51,642 bases of DNA from Lachnospiraceae bacterium. Lineage in GTDB: Bacteria > Bacillota > Clostridia > Lachnospirales > Lachnospiraceae. How positions within the stretch are numbered: the first letter of the stretch is position 1; each line of letters begins with the position of its first letter. The notes beneath the pieces were generated by a model. That model had not been told where the DNA came from, did no database searches, and worked only from the letters and a program-made list of their open reading frames with translations. The stretch lies in NCBI GenBank assembly GCA_024694625.1, contig JAILJP010000088.1:1-51642 (forward strand), given 5' to 3'. This document shows positions 45,197 to 51,642 of this stretch, in pieces. The position numbers and the translations under genes are program-made.

Positions 45197-46537
45197 ATGA
45201 ATTATCAGTATTACGAATATGACTCAAACGATAATCAAACCAGCGGACAGGAACCAAATTACGGAGGAGATTTTAATCCCTATCGGGATCCAATCAAACC
45301 GAAGAAACCGAAAAAGGAGCGTCCGTTTTTGAAAACCTTAGGAAAGACCGTAGCCATTGCTTTGGTATTTGGACTTGTTTCCGGATGTGTATTCCAGAGT
45401 GTGAATTATTTTGCATCGAAAACCTTGGGAACCTCATCTTCCTCAAGTTCTACTACGGCGACTACATTGACGAGCAATGACGGAAGTGTAGGATCCACAG
45501 CGACTTCTACGGCAGTTACCATTACAGATGTTTCCGATATTGTGGATAATGTAATGCCTGCAATCGTACAGGTAACCAACATGTCCATTGTGGAATACAG
45601 AAGTTGGTTCGGACAGAATTACGAACAAAAATCTGAATCCGCAGGTTCCGGTATCATCATTAGTCAGGATGATAATTATTTATATATCGCAACAAACAAT
45701 CACGTAGTGGAAGGAGCTTCTACACTTACCATTACCTTCTGTGACGATCAGGCAGTGGAAGCAGAGATTCAGGGCACAGATGCCAACACGGATCTTGCAG
45801 TGGTAAAAGTTAAGCTTTCTGATATTTCCGAAGACACCTTAAACAATATCAAGGTTGCAACCTTGGGTTCTTCCGATGATATTAAGGTTGGAGAAAGCGC
45901 AGTGGTAATCGGTAATGCTTTAGGATATGGACAGTCAGTTACCACTGGTGTTATTTCCGCTTTGGAACGTGATGTTACGTTTGAAAACACTGATGGTTCC
46001 ACCATTACACAACAGTTGCTTCAAACAGACGCAGCAGTAAATCCCGGTAACTCCGGTGGTGCTCTTTTGAACATGAACGGTGAAGTCATCGGTGTGGTTT
46101 CAGCAAAATACTCCGATACGGATGTAGAAGGTATGGGATATGCTATTCCAATTTCCACGGCATCAGAAGTAATTGAAAGCTTGATGAACGGAGAAGCAGT
46201 TTCTTCTGAAGAGGAAGAAACCGAGACTACAGGAAACGGTGCTTATCTTGGTATTGCCGGTGTAGATTTGGATTCTCAGACCGCATATCAGTACAACATG
46301 CCTACCGGTGTTTATGTGGCACAGGTAGTATCCGGAAGCGGTTCCGAAGAAGCAGGTATTGTAAAGGGTGATGTAATTACAGCCTTCAACGATACGGAAA
46401 TTACTTCTATGGCAGAATTACAGGAACTTTTGGCAGAGTGTAATCCGGGAGATACAGTAAATGTATCCATTGCCCAAGCTTCAAACAACTACGCGATAAC
46501 TACCGTTCAGGTAACACTTGGTACACAGGAATCATAA
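45197..46537 (+). CDS. htrA: HtrA/DegP-like serine protease
   Basis: A 446-residue membrane-anchored protease. A hydrophilic N-terminus of about 45 residues is followed by one membrane helix (about 48-68), a Ser/Thr-rich linker, the trypsin-like domain and one PDZ domain (about 345-440). The catalytic triad is His169 (NNHVVEG), Asp199 (TDLAVVKV) and Ser286 (NPGNSGGALL). It degrades misfolded proteins outside the membrane. GGGAG precedes the ATG. Strong terminators on both sides make it a single-gene unit, with CssR-like repeats upstream suggesting secretion-stress control. Confidence 0.94.
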   Translation: MNYQYYEYDSNDNQTSGQEPNYGGDFNPYRDPIKPKKPKKERPFLKTLGKTVAIALVFGLVSGCVFQSVNYFASKTLGTSSSSSSTTATTLTSNDGSVGSTATSTAVTITDVSDIVDNVMPAIVQVTNMSIVEYRSWFGQNYEQKSESAGSGIIISQDDNYLYIATNNHVVEGASTLTITFCDDQAVEAEIQGTDANTDLAVVKVKLSDISEDTLNNIKVATLGSSDDIKVGESAVVIGNALGYGQSVTTGVISALERDVTFENTDGSTITQQLLQTDAAVNPGNSGGALLNMNGEVIGVVSAKYSDTDVEGMGYAIPISTASEVIESLMNGEAVSSEEEETETTGNGAYLGIAGVDLDSQTAYQYNMPTGVYVAQVVSGSGSEEAGIVKGDVITAFNDTEITSMAELQELLAECNPGDTVNVSIAQASNNYAITTVQVTLGTQES

Positions 46538-46546
46538 AAATTATGG

Positions 46547-46593
46547 GGTTGTTACAAAGGATGAAAGAATCATCTTTTGTAACAGCCTTTTTT
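46547..46593 (+). terminator. Rho-independent terminator after htrA
   Basis: An 18-base stem (46547-46564 with 46570-46587, only G-T wobbles) around AAGAA is followed by TTTTTTA. It is among the strongest terminators in the window. Confidence 0.92.
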
Positions 46594-46618
46594 ATTTTCC
46601 TAAATGTGAAAGTTGTTG

Positions 46619-46624
46619 TATAAT
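46619..46624 (+). promoter_or_regulatory. Probable promoter -10 for the carbamate kinase gene
   Basis: TATAAT lies 26 bases before the start codon and just after the htrA terminator. The -35 region (TTTCCT near 46596) is poor. Confidence 0.5.
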
Positions 46625-46649
46625 CTAATATGCATGGAGGAATAACATT

Positions 46650-47576
46650 ATGAAGAAACGAATTGTAATAGCACTTGGACATAATGCGTTGGGTACCACG
46701 TTACCGGAACAGCAGGAAGCAATCAAAAATACCGCAAAAGCAATTGCTGCATTTGTGGAACAGGATTATCAGGTAGTGATTACCCATTCCAACGGACCTC
46801 AGGTCGGAATGATTCATACGGCAATGTCTGAATTTGCAAAAGCACATCCGGACTATACCACTACACCTATGAGTGTATGCTCTGCAATGAGTCAGGGATA
46901 TATTGGATATGATTTACAAAACGGAATCCGTAGCGAATTATTAAGCCGCGGCATCTATAAAACAGTTTCAACTGTACTTACTCAGGTTGCTGTAGATCCT
47001 TATGATGAGGCATTCTACAAACCCAAAAAACAAATTGGTCGTATTCTTACAAAAGAAGAAGCATCCCAGGAAGAGGCAAAGGGCAATCATGTCACCGAAG
47101 TTGAAGGTGGTTATAGAAGAGTGGTTGCTACACCTAAGCCTATGGAAATTGTGGAATTGGATTCCATCAAAGCGCTTTTGGACGCAGACCAGGTAGTCAT
47201 TGCCTGCGGTGGTGGCGGTATCCCGGTATTGACCCAGGGACACCTTTTAAAGGGTGCATCCGCTGTTATTGAAAAGGATACAGCTGCCGGATTTTTGGCA
47301 GACCAGATTGAAGCAGAGATGCTTGTAATTTTAACTGGCGTAGAAAAGGTTTGTCTCGGTTATCATACCGATGATGAAAAGCCGATGGATTACATTTCCG
47401 TTTCTTTAGCCAAAGAGTTATTGGCCAAAGGTGAATTTGAAGGGCAGACTATGGCGCCGAAGATTCAGGCTGCCGTAGATTATATAGGGGATTCTGCAGT
47501 CAGAAAAACTTTAATTACAAAATTAACTTCCGAGTCAGTGGTGGGGGAAAAGACAGGGACCATGATTGGGAAGTAA
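46650..47576 (+). CDS. arcC: Carbamate kinase
   Basis: A 308-residue amino-acid-kinase-family enzyme making ATP from carbamoyl phosphate and ADP, or the reverse. IVIALGHNALG replaces the usual LGGNAL loop. THSNGPQVGMI, the IACGGGGIPV block, EKDTAAGFLADQIEAEMLVILTGVEKV and GSMAPK-like GQTMAPKIQAAVDYI are family signatures. No arginine deiminase or ornithine carbamoyltransferase gene lies beside it, so it may serve another carbamoyl-phosphate pathway, such as purine or ureide breakdown. TGGAGGAA precedes the ATG, and pyk follows 14 bases later. Confidence 0.92.
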   Translation: MKKRIVIALGHNALGTTLPEQQEAIKNTAKAIAAFVEQDYQVVITHSNGPQVGMIHTAMSEFAKAHPDYTTTPMSVCSAMSQGYIGYDLQNGIRSELLSRGIYKTVSTVLTQVAVDPYDEAFYKPKKQIGRILTKEEASQEEAKGNHVTEVEGGYRRVVATPKPMEIVELDSIKALLDADQVVIACGGGGIPVLTQGHLLKGASAVIEKDTAAGFLADQIEAEMLVILTGVEKVCLGYHTDDEKPMDYISVSLAKELLAKGEFEGQTMAPKIQAAVDYIGDSAVRKTLITKLTSESVVGEKTGTMIGK

Positions 47577-47590
47577 CAGAAAGGTAGCGT

Positions 47591-49015
47591 ATGGAGTATA
47601 AAAGAAAAACAAAGATTATCTGTACCATCGGTCCTGCTTCTCAGGATCAGGATACATTGAGAAAGCTTATGTTGGCAGGTATGAATGTATGCCGTTTGAA
47701 TTTCTCTCACGGTGATTATGATGAACAAAGAGGCAAGTTAGAAAACATTCGTGCAGTCAGAGAAGAATTAGGCTTGCCGGTGGCTACACTTTTAGACACA
47801 AAGGGTCCCGAAATTCGTTTAAAAGAATTTAAAAACGGTTCTATTATGTTAGAGGAAGGCCAGGACTTTACCTTGTGTACAGAGGACGTGGAGGGCGATG
47901 AGACCAAAGTTTCCATCACCTATAAAGGTCTTACCGATGATGTCAAAATCGGAGATCATATTTTGATTGACGATGGTTTGATTGAAATGATTGTAAAAGA
48001 TGTAGAAAAGACAGAAATCCTTTGTAAGGTAGTAAATGGTGGAAAGATTTCCAACAAAAAGGGCGTAAATGTTCCCAATGTGGAATTGTCTATGGATTAC
48101 ATTTCCCCCAAGGATTACAAGGATTTGGTATTTGCGGTTCAGGAAGATTTTGATTTTGTTGCTGCTTCCTTTACCCGTACCGCAGATGATATCCGCCAAA
48201 TGCGTAAGGTATTAAAAGAGCATGGCGGAGAAAACATTGAAATCATTGCCAAGATTGAAAACAATCAGGGTGTAGAAAATATCGATGAAATCATTGAAGA
48301 AGCAGACGGTATTATGGTTGCCCGTGGTGACATGGGTGTTGAGATTCCCATGGAAGATGTACCGGTGATTCAGAAGATGATCATTAAAAAGGTATATCAG
48401 GCTGGAAAGTTTGTTATTACCGCGACTCAGATGTTAGATTCCATGATTTCTCATCCCAGACCCACACGAGCAGAAGCTACTGACGTTGCTAATGCGGTTT
48501 ATGACGGTACATCTGCCATTATGCTTTCCGGTGAAACGGCAGCAGGAAAATATCCTTTAGAGGCGGTAGAGACCATGAGCAAGATTGCGGTTCGAACCGA
48601 GCAGGATATTAATTATATCAATCGTTTGAAGAATATGGACAAGTACGAAACACCCAGTATTACAGATGCCATTTCCCACAGTGCATGTATGATGGCCGAT
48701 GACTTAAGCGCAGCAGCGGTGGTTACGGTTACCAAATCTGGACGTACGGTTCATGCAGTTTCCAAGTTCCGTCCCAACAGCCCTATTATCGGATGTTGTA
48801 CTACGGAGCGTGTGGCAAGACAGATGAATCTTTGCTGGGGCGTGATTCCCGTTATTATCGGGGAAGAAAAAGATGCAGATGCATTGTTTGAAACAGCAAT
48901 TTCAAGAAGTGTGGAAGAAGGTTTATTGGAAGAAGGAGATGTTGCGGTATTGACTGCAGGTGTTCCTCTTGGTATTTCCGGAACTACAAACTTATTAAAA
49001 GCACAAATCGTATAA
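47591..49015 (+). CDS. pyk: Pyruvate kinase
   Basis: A 474-residue pyruvate kinase making pyruvate and ATP from phosphoenolpyruvate. TKIICTIGPAS and MNVCRLNFSHGDYDEQ open the barrel. EIIAKIENNQGVENIDEIIEEADGIMVARGDMGVEIP carries the active-site Lys and Glu. FVITATQMLDSMISHPRPTRAEATDVANAVYDG is the conserved C-terminal barrel block. It is the short form, without the extra PEP-utiliser domain found in bacilli. AGAAAGG precedes the ATG. A perfect terminator follows. Confidence 0.96.
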   Translation: MEYKRKTKIICTIGPASQDQDTLRKLMLAGMNVCRLNFSHGDYDEQRGKLENIRAVREELGLPVATLLDTKGPEIRLKEFKNGSIMLEEGQDFTLCTEDVEGDETKVSITYKGLTDDVKIGDHILIDDGLIEMIVKDVEKTEILCKVVNGGKISNKKGVNVPNVELSMDYISPKDYKDLVFAVQEDFDFVAASFTRTADDIRQMRKVLKEHGGENIEIIAKIENNQGVENIDEIIEEADGIMVARGDMGVEIPMEDVPVIQKMIIKKVYQAGKFVITATQMLDSMISHPRPTRAEATDVANAVYDGTSAIMLSGETAAGKYPLEAVETMSKIAVRTEQDINYINRLKNMDKYETPSITDAISHSACMMADDLSAAAVVTVTKSGRTVHAVSKFRPNSPIIGCCTTERVARQMNLCWGVIPVIIGEEKDADALFETAISRSVEEGLLEEGDVAVLTAGVPLGISGTTNLLKAQIV

Positions 49016-49019
49016 AAAT

Positions 49020-49047
49020 ATCCCGTAGAAGTTTTCTTCTACGGGAT
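49020..49047. terminator. Bidirectional terminator between pyk and the DtxR-family gene
   Basis: A perfect 12-base stem, ATCCCGTAGAAG with CTTCTACGGGAT, encloses TTTT. T-rich sequence follows on both strands (TTTCTTATT on +, TATTTTTAT on -). It can end both convergent genes. Confidence 0.92.
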
Positions 49048-49053
49048 TTCTTA

Positions 49054-49413
49054 TTAACTGAAATGTTTTTTAAGTGCTTCGAAAGTTTCCTTTGATACGT
49101 AGTGTTCTACGCGGCAGGCATCTTCTTTTGCAATTTCTTCGGGAACACCAAGTTTGATAAACAAGTCGGATAAGAACGTGTGGCGTTCGTACATCTCTTC
49201 CGCAATGGCGAGACCTTCATTGGTCAAACGAATGTGGTTGTGTTCGGACACTGTTACATATCCATTTTCTTTTAACTGTTTTACAAAAACCGAAACTGTG
49301 GCTCTTGCGTAACCAAAGTATCCGCAGATATCGGTGGCTCTTACATATTCCTGTTGCTTCGAGAGAATCAAAATTGCTTCCAAATAATCCTGAGCTGATT
49401 CTTGAATTTTCAT
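49054..49413 (-). CDS. DtxR/MntR family metal-dependent repressor
   Basis: The only clear minus-strand gene, 119 residues: a winged helix (about 20-62) and a dimerisation/metal domain, without the SH3-like third domain. Metal residues include Asp9 (in ESAQDYLEAI), Glu76 and His78 (in EEMYERH), and Cys100, Glu103 and His104 (in DACRVEH). Cys at the position of DtxR Cys102 suggests iron more than manganese, while Asp9 is like MntR. It converges on pyk and diverges from the acyltransferase. The feoAAB genes 1.3 kb away have a DtxR-like box and are the natural target. Confidence 0.9.
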   Translation of the reverse strand: MKIQESAQDYLEAILILSKQQEYVRATDICGYFGYARATVSVFVKQLKENGYVTVSEHNHIRLTNEGLAIAEEMYERHTFLSDLFIKLGVPEEIAKEDACRVEHYVSKETFEALKKHFS

Positions 49414-49500
49414 AGTGTACTCTTCCTTCTTATATGCTATACTTCAAAAGGTAAATACATTTTACACAATTTTTTTTTGGAATGCAAGAAGGATGGGGTT
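49414..49500. promoter_or_regulatory. Divergent intergenic region of the DtxR-family gene and the acyltransferase
   Basis: This 87-base AT-rich gap must hold the start signals of both divergent genes. It contains the inverted repeat GTAAATACATTTTAC at 49451-49465 (5-base arms), a possible autoregulatory operator. No classic DtxR box is seen. AAGAAGGA at 49486-49493 is the ribosome site for the + strand gene. Confidence 0.4.
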
Positions 49501-50523
49501 ATGAAGGAACGAATTGCGTGGGTGGATACAGCTAAGGGGATAGGAATATTACTGGTGTTTTTAGGACATTTGGTGGAGACAAGCTGGCCTGGAATGTGGG
49601 CATACAGCTTTCATTTACCTTTGTTCTTTTTTTTGTCCGGTTTTTTATTTACGGTAAAAGATTCTTTTGGAGTGTTTTTTAAAAAGAAAGCAAAGAGTAT
49701 ATTGCTTCCCTATGTTTCTTTTGGAATCATCATATGTTTTTTTGCAGCCCTTTGGGATACACTGTTTGCTACCTCTGTGCTACATCCTCCGTTTTTAATT
49801 ACCTTTTTGAAAAATATTTTTTACATGGTGATACAGAATCGCTTTGCTACTCTTTGGTATTTGGCTGTTTTGTTTTGGATTAATCTGGTGATGTATCTTT
49901 TGGTGAGGTATATAAAAAATACGTGGATTTCCGGTGGGATTGTGGTGATTCTCCTTTGCTTGGGAAATATCTATTACAAAAAAGGCGGAGTTTCTCTTCC
50001 CTGGAATGTGGATACGGTGGCTATGGCCTTGCCCTTCTTTTTCATCGGCTATTTATTTCAAAGGTATCCAGTACTGCAAAAACCTTTTGCGTCAAAGGAT
50101 TTAAAGAGTATTCCACTAGCAGTAATTCTGTATTTTATATCTGTTAACCTTTTACAATACAACAAAGAAAAGACAGGGTTTGGATTGGAAATGTACAACA
50201 ATTCCTACGGCATTTTGCCTATTACCTATGTCTGCGCCTTTGCAGGGATTTTCCTTACTGTGATTGTTTCAAACCACATTTATGGAAAAGCTTTGACCTA
50301 TATCGGGAAAAATTCTTTGGTATTTTTCCTTTTGCATCAGGCTGTGGTATATCCTCTTTTGGATGAAATTTACTGGATACTTGGATGGGGAACTGCCTAT
50401 GGATCAGCCCTTCGATTCTTGGGAGTGTGCGGTTCAAAGATTCTCATTACCTGTTTTATTATGTTTGCAGTGAACGAACTTTTTACAAAAACAAAGCTTC
50501 GGGTGATGCTGGGCAAGGCATAA
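49501..50523 (+). CDS. Acyltransferase family 3 membrane protein
   Basis: A 340-residue protein with about ten membrane segments. RIAWVDTAKGIGILLVFLGHL gives the family pattern with the key His at the end of the first helix. SFHLPLFFFLSGFLF and LTYIGKNSLVFFLLHQAVVYPLLD are the other signatures of the fucose 4-O-acetylase-like group. The start at 49501 is chosen for AAGAAGGA 7 bases upstream. The open frame extends back to 49402 but would cross the divergent promoter region and add non-family residues. It likely O-acylates a surface glycan, although it lies outside the main locus. Confidence 0.85.
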   Translation: MKERIAWVDTAKGIGILLVFLGHLVETSWPGMWAYSFHLPLFFFLSGFLFTVKDSFGVFFKKKAKSILLPYVSFGIIICFFAALWDTLFATSVLHPPFLITFLKNIFYMVIQNRFATLWYLAVLFWINLVMYLLVRYIKNTWISGGIVVILLCLGNIYYKKGGVSLPWNVDTVAMALPFFFIGYLFQRYPVLQKPFASKDLKSIPLAVILYFISVNLLQYNKEKTGFGLEMYNNSYGILPITYVCAFAGIFLTVIVSNHIYGKALTYIGKNSLVFFLLHQAVVYPLLDEIYWILGWGTAYGSALRFLGVCGSKILITCFIMFAVNELFTKTKLRVMLGKA

Positions 50524-50556
50524 TTTTCAATTAAAATACAAATTTGTACAATCTTG

Positions 50557-50586
50557 TTGACAAAAAATGTAAGTTTGTGCTAACAT
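50557..50586 (+). promoter_or_regulatory. Promoter of the feoA-feoA-feoB operon
   Basis: TTGACA (50557-50562) and TAACAT (50581-50586) are spaced by 18 bases. Transcription would start near 50593, inside the left arm of the palindrome just downstream. Confidence 0.7.
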
Positions 50587-50588
50587 TT

Positions 50589-50623
50589 ATTCGGCGTTAG
50601 GAGTTGCTAACGCCGAATTTTTC
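50589..50623 (+). terminator. Perfect hairpin with T-tract in the feo leader (terminator, attenuator or operator)
   Basis: ATTCGGCGTTAG pairs perfectly with CTAACGCCGAAT around GAGTTG, followed by TTTTC. It could end the acyltransferase transcript. It also straddles the expected feo transcription start and contains GTTAG/CTAAC half-sites, so it may be an operator or attenuator. Confidence 0.75.
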
Positions 50624-50632
50624 GTTTCCTAG

Positions 50633-50651
50633 TTAGGGAAGCCTAATCTCA
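50633..50651 (+). promoter_or_regulatory. DtxR/IdeR-like iron box upstream of feoA
   Basis: TTAGGGAAGCCTAATCTCA matches 15 of 19 positions of the DtxR/IdeR consensus TTAGGTTAGCCTAACCTAA. It ends 17 bases before the feoA start, overlapping the leader. The regulator at 49054 is the likely binder. Confidence 0.6.
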
Positions 50652-50668
50652 AGAGAAAGGAAATGTGT

Positions 50669-50881
50669 ATGATGCCGCTTGCAATTGCAGAAAAAGAAGT
50701 AGAACACACCATTATTAAAATTGGTGGAGGAGAAAAAACAAAAACCCATTTGGAGAATTTGGGGTTTGTTCAAGGATCGAAAGTATCCGTTGTGAATGAA
50801 CTAAGTGGGAATTTAATTGTCAATGTAAAAGAATCCAGAGTAGCTTTGGATAAAGAGTTGGCAATGAAGATTATGGTATAG
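50669..50881 (+). CDS. feoA: FeoA domain protein, first copy
   Basis: A 70-residue SH3-like FeoA protein, an accessory to the FeoB ferrous iron transporter. VEHTIIKIGGGEKTKTHLENLGFVQGSKVSVV contains the family's helix and the LGFxxGxxV turn, and NLIVNVKESRVALDKELAMKIMV is the closing strand pair. The start is placed at ATG 50669, 7 bases after AAAGGA; ATGs at 50663 and 50672 are alternatives. A second FeoA follows 16 bases later. Confidence 0.9.
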   Translation: MMPLAIAEKEVEHTIIKIGGGEKTKTHLENLGFVQGSKVSVVNELSGNLIVNVKESRVALDKELAMKIMV

Positions 50882-50897
50882 AAGGGAGCAACAGACA

Positions 50898-51116
50898 ATG
50901 ACATTAAATGAAGTCAAAGTAGGAAATACCGTAACTGTAACAAAAATCAGTGGCGAAGGTGCCGTAAAGAAAAGAATTATGGATATGGGCGTGACAAAGG
51001 GCGTTGAAATCTATGTTCGTAAAGTAGCACCTTTGGGAGACCCTGTAGAGGTTACCGTAAGAGGTTATGAATTGTCTTTGCGTAAAGAAGACGCGAAAAT
51101 TATAGAAGTTCAATAG
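50898..51116 (+). CDS. feoA: FeoA domain protein, second copy
   Basis: A 72-residue FeoA protein with VTVTKISGEGAVKKRIMDMGVTKGVEIYVRKVAPLGDPVEVTVRGYELSLRKEDAKII-type layout: MGVxxG, APLGDP and the GYELSLRKEDA ending are the classic FeoA elements. It is closer to the usual FeoA than the first copy. GGGAG precedes the ATG, and feoB starts 12 bases after its stop. Confidence 0.93.
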   Translation: MTLNEVKVGNTVTVTKISGEGAVKKRIMDMGVTKGVEIYVRKVAPLGDPVEVTVRGYELSLRKEDAKIIEVQ

Positions 51117-51128
51117 GAGGAAATAGAC

Positions 51129-51563
51129 GTGGGAGTACGTATAGCATTAGCAGGAAATCCAAACTGCGGAAAAACAACTCTTTTCAATTCACTTACCGGT
51201 TCCAATCAGTTTGTTGGTAACTGGCCGGGTGTAACAGTTGAAAAAAAAGAAGGTAAATTAAAGGGAAATAAGGATGTGGTTATCACTGACCTTCCCGGTA
51301 TTTATTCACTTTCTCCTTATACATTAGAAGAAGTGGTTGCCAGAAATTATTTAATTGATGAACGTCCCGATGCGATTTTAAACATCGTGGATGGTACCAA
51401 CCTTGAGAGAAATCTTTATCTAACCACACAGTTAGTAGAACTTTCCATTCCTGTGGTAGTTGCTATTAACATGATGGATGTAGTTGAGAAAAACGGAGAC
51501 AAGGTAAATTCCCAGAAATTACAGGAAGCCCTTGGTGTTCCCGTTGTTGAGATTTCTGCATAA
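51129..51563 (+). CDS. feoB: FeoB ferrous iron transporter, GTPase domain, ended by an in-frame TAA
   Basis: A 144-residue frame with the full N-terminal G domain: G1 GNPNCGKTTLFNSLTG at about residues 8-23, a Thr in the G2 switch, G3 DLPGIYSLSPYT, G4 NMMD and G5 EISA. The TAA at 51561-51563 comes immediately after G5. The same frame continues with KGTGIEKAAQKAVEEAKSG to the window end, exactly as in intact FeoB (ISALKGTGI). The codon is most simply a Leu TTA changed to TAA. Read as it stands, the product lacks the membrane pore and could not carry iron. The start is GTG with AGGAGG upstream. Confidence 0.9.
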   Translation: MGVRIALAGNPNCGKTTLFNSLTGSNQFVGNWPGVTVEKKEGKLKGNKDVVITDLPGIYSLSPYTLEEVVARNYLIDERPDAILNIVDGTNLERNLYLTTQLVELSIPVVVAINMMDVVEKNGDKVNSQKLQEALGVPVVEISA

Positions 51564-51642
51564 AAGGGAACCGGCATTGAAAAAGCTGCACAAAAAGCAG
51601 TGGAAGAAGCAAAGTCAGGAAAGGTGATTACACCTAAGCATA
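51564..51642 (+). other. feoB: Continuation of feoB after the in-frame stop, cut by the window edge
   Basis: These 79 bases stay open in the feoB frame and encode the start of the helical domain that follows the G domain. They show no drift, which points to a single-base change or a sequence error, not an old pseudogene. Confidence 0.8.

Noticed and set aside
49402-49500. N-terminal extension of the acyltransferase
   Set aside because: It would overlap the divergent DtxR-family gene and the shared promoter region; ATG 49501 has a proper ribosome site and fits the family.

Overview
The window looks like a chromosomal segment from a low-to-moderate GC Gram-positive anaerobe, most likely a clostridium of the family Lachnospiraceae. 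This is an inference from gene content: LytR-CpsA-Psr ligase, TagGH-like exporter, short DtxR-type regulator, tandem feoA genes before feoB, strong AGGAGG-type ribosome sites and A/T-rich third codon positions. No rRNA, tRNA, IS element or CRISPR array was seen. All genes run on the + strand except one DtxR-family regulator.

About 45 kb is a cell-surface glycopolymer locus. (1) Positions 1-4228: a DUF2142 membrane protein, a first rfbA and a polyprenyl-phosphate sugar-phosphate transferase. (2) 4304-16546: an AT-rich accessory cassette with its own promoter. It holds a GT4, four GT2 genes (one with two GT domains), a YfhO-type GT-C protein, a decayed membrane-protein remnant, and an FdtA/QdtA ketoisomerase, GtrB-like transferase, GNAT acetyltransferase and DegT aminotransferase. 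The last group suggests a dTDP-3-acetamido-3,6-dideoxyhexose. A membrane O-acyltransferase closes the cassette. (3) 16713-34780: a richer-GC block with rfbB, three transferases of the galactofuranosyl type (NxGGAGGF), a Wzx flippase, further GT2s (one degenerate), DUF2142, glf, a DPM1-like transferase, a second rfbA, a TagGH/Wzm-Wzt ABC exporter and rfbC. It ends in a DUF6077-like/metallo-beta-lactamase membrane protein split by one in-frame TAG. No rfbD is present in the window.

(4) 34958-39935: a MacAB-like ABC system with two HlyD/MacA-type adaptors. The second carries an approximately 89-residue Ser-Asp repeat where the coiled-coil hairpin should turn. This is the most unusual protein here. 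(5) 40018-45059: a UDP-sugar pyrophosphorylase, a second initiating sugar-phosphate transferase, a partly degenerate tandem GT2 and an LCP ligase that would attach the finished polymer to peptidoglycan. (6) 45197-51642: general functions. These are an HtrA protease behind CssR-like direct repeats, carbamate kinase, pyruvate kinase, a DtxR-family regulator, an acyltransferase, and feoA-feoA-feoB behind a DtxR-like box. feoB is interrupted by an in-frame TAA after its GTPase motifs.

Taken together, the locus can make dTDP-sugars and UDP-galactofuranose, start a lipid-linked chain, extend it with many GT2 enzymes, export it by either of two routes, decorate it outside the membrane with GT-C enzymes, and fix it to the wall. 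All functional calls come from reading motifs by eye; no database search was run.
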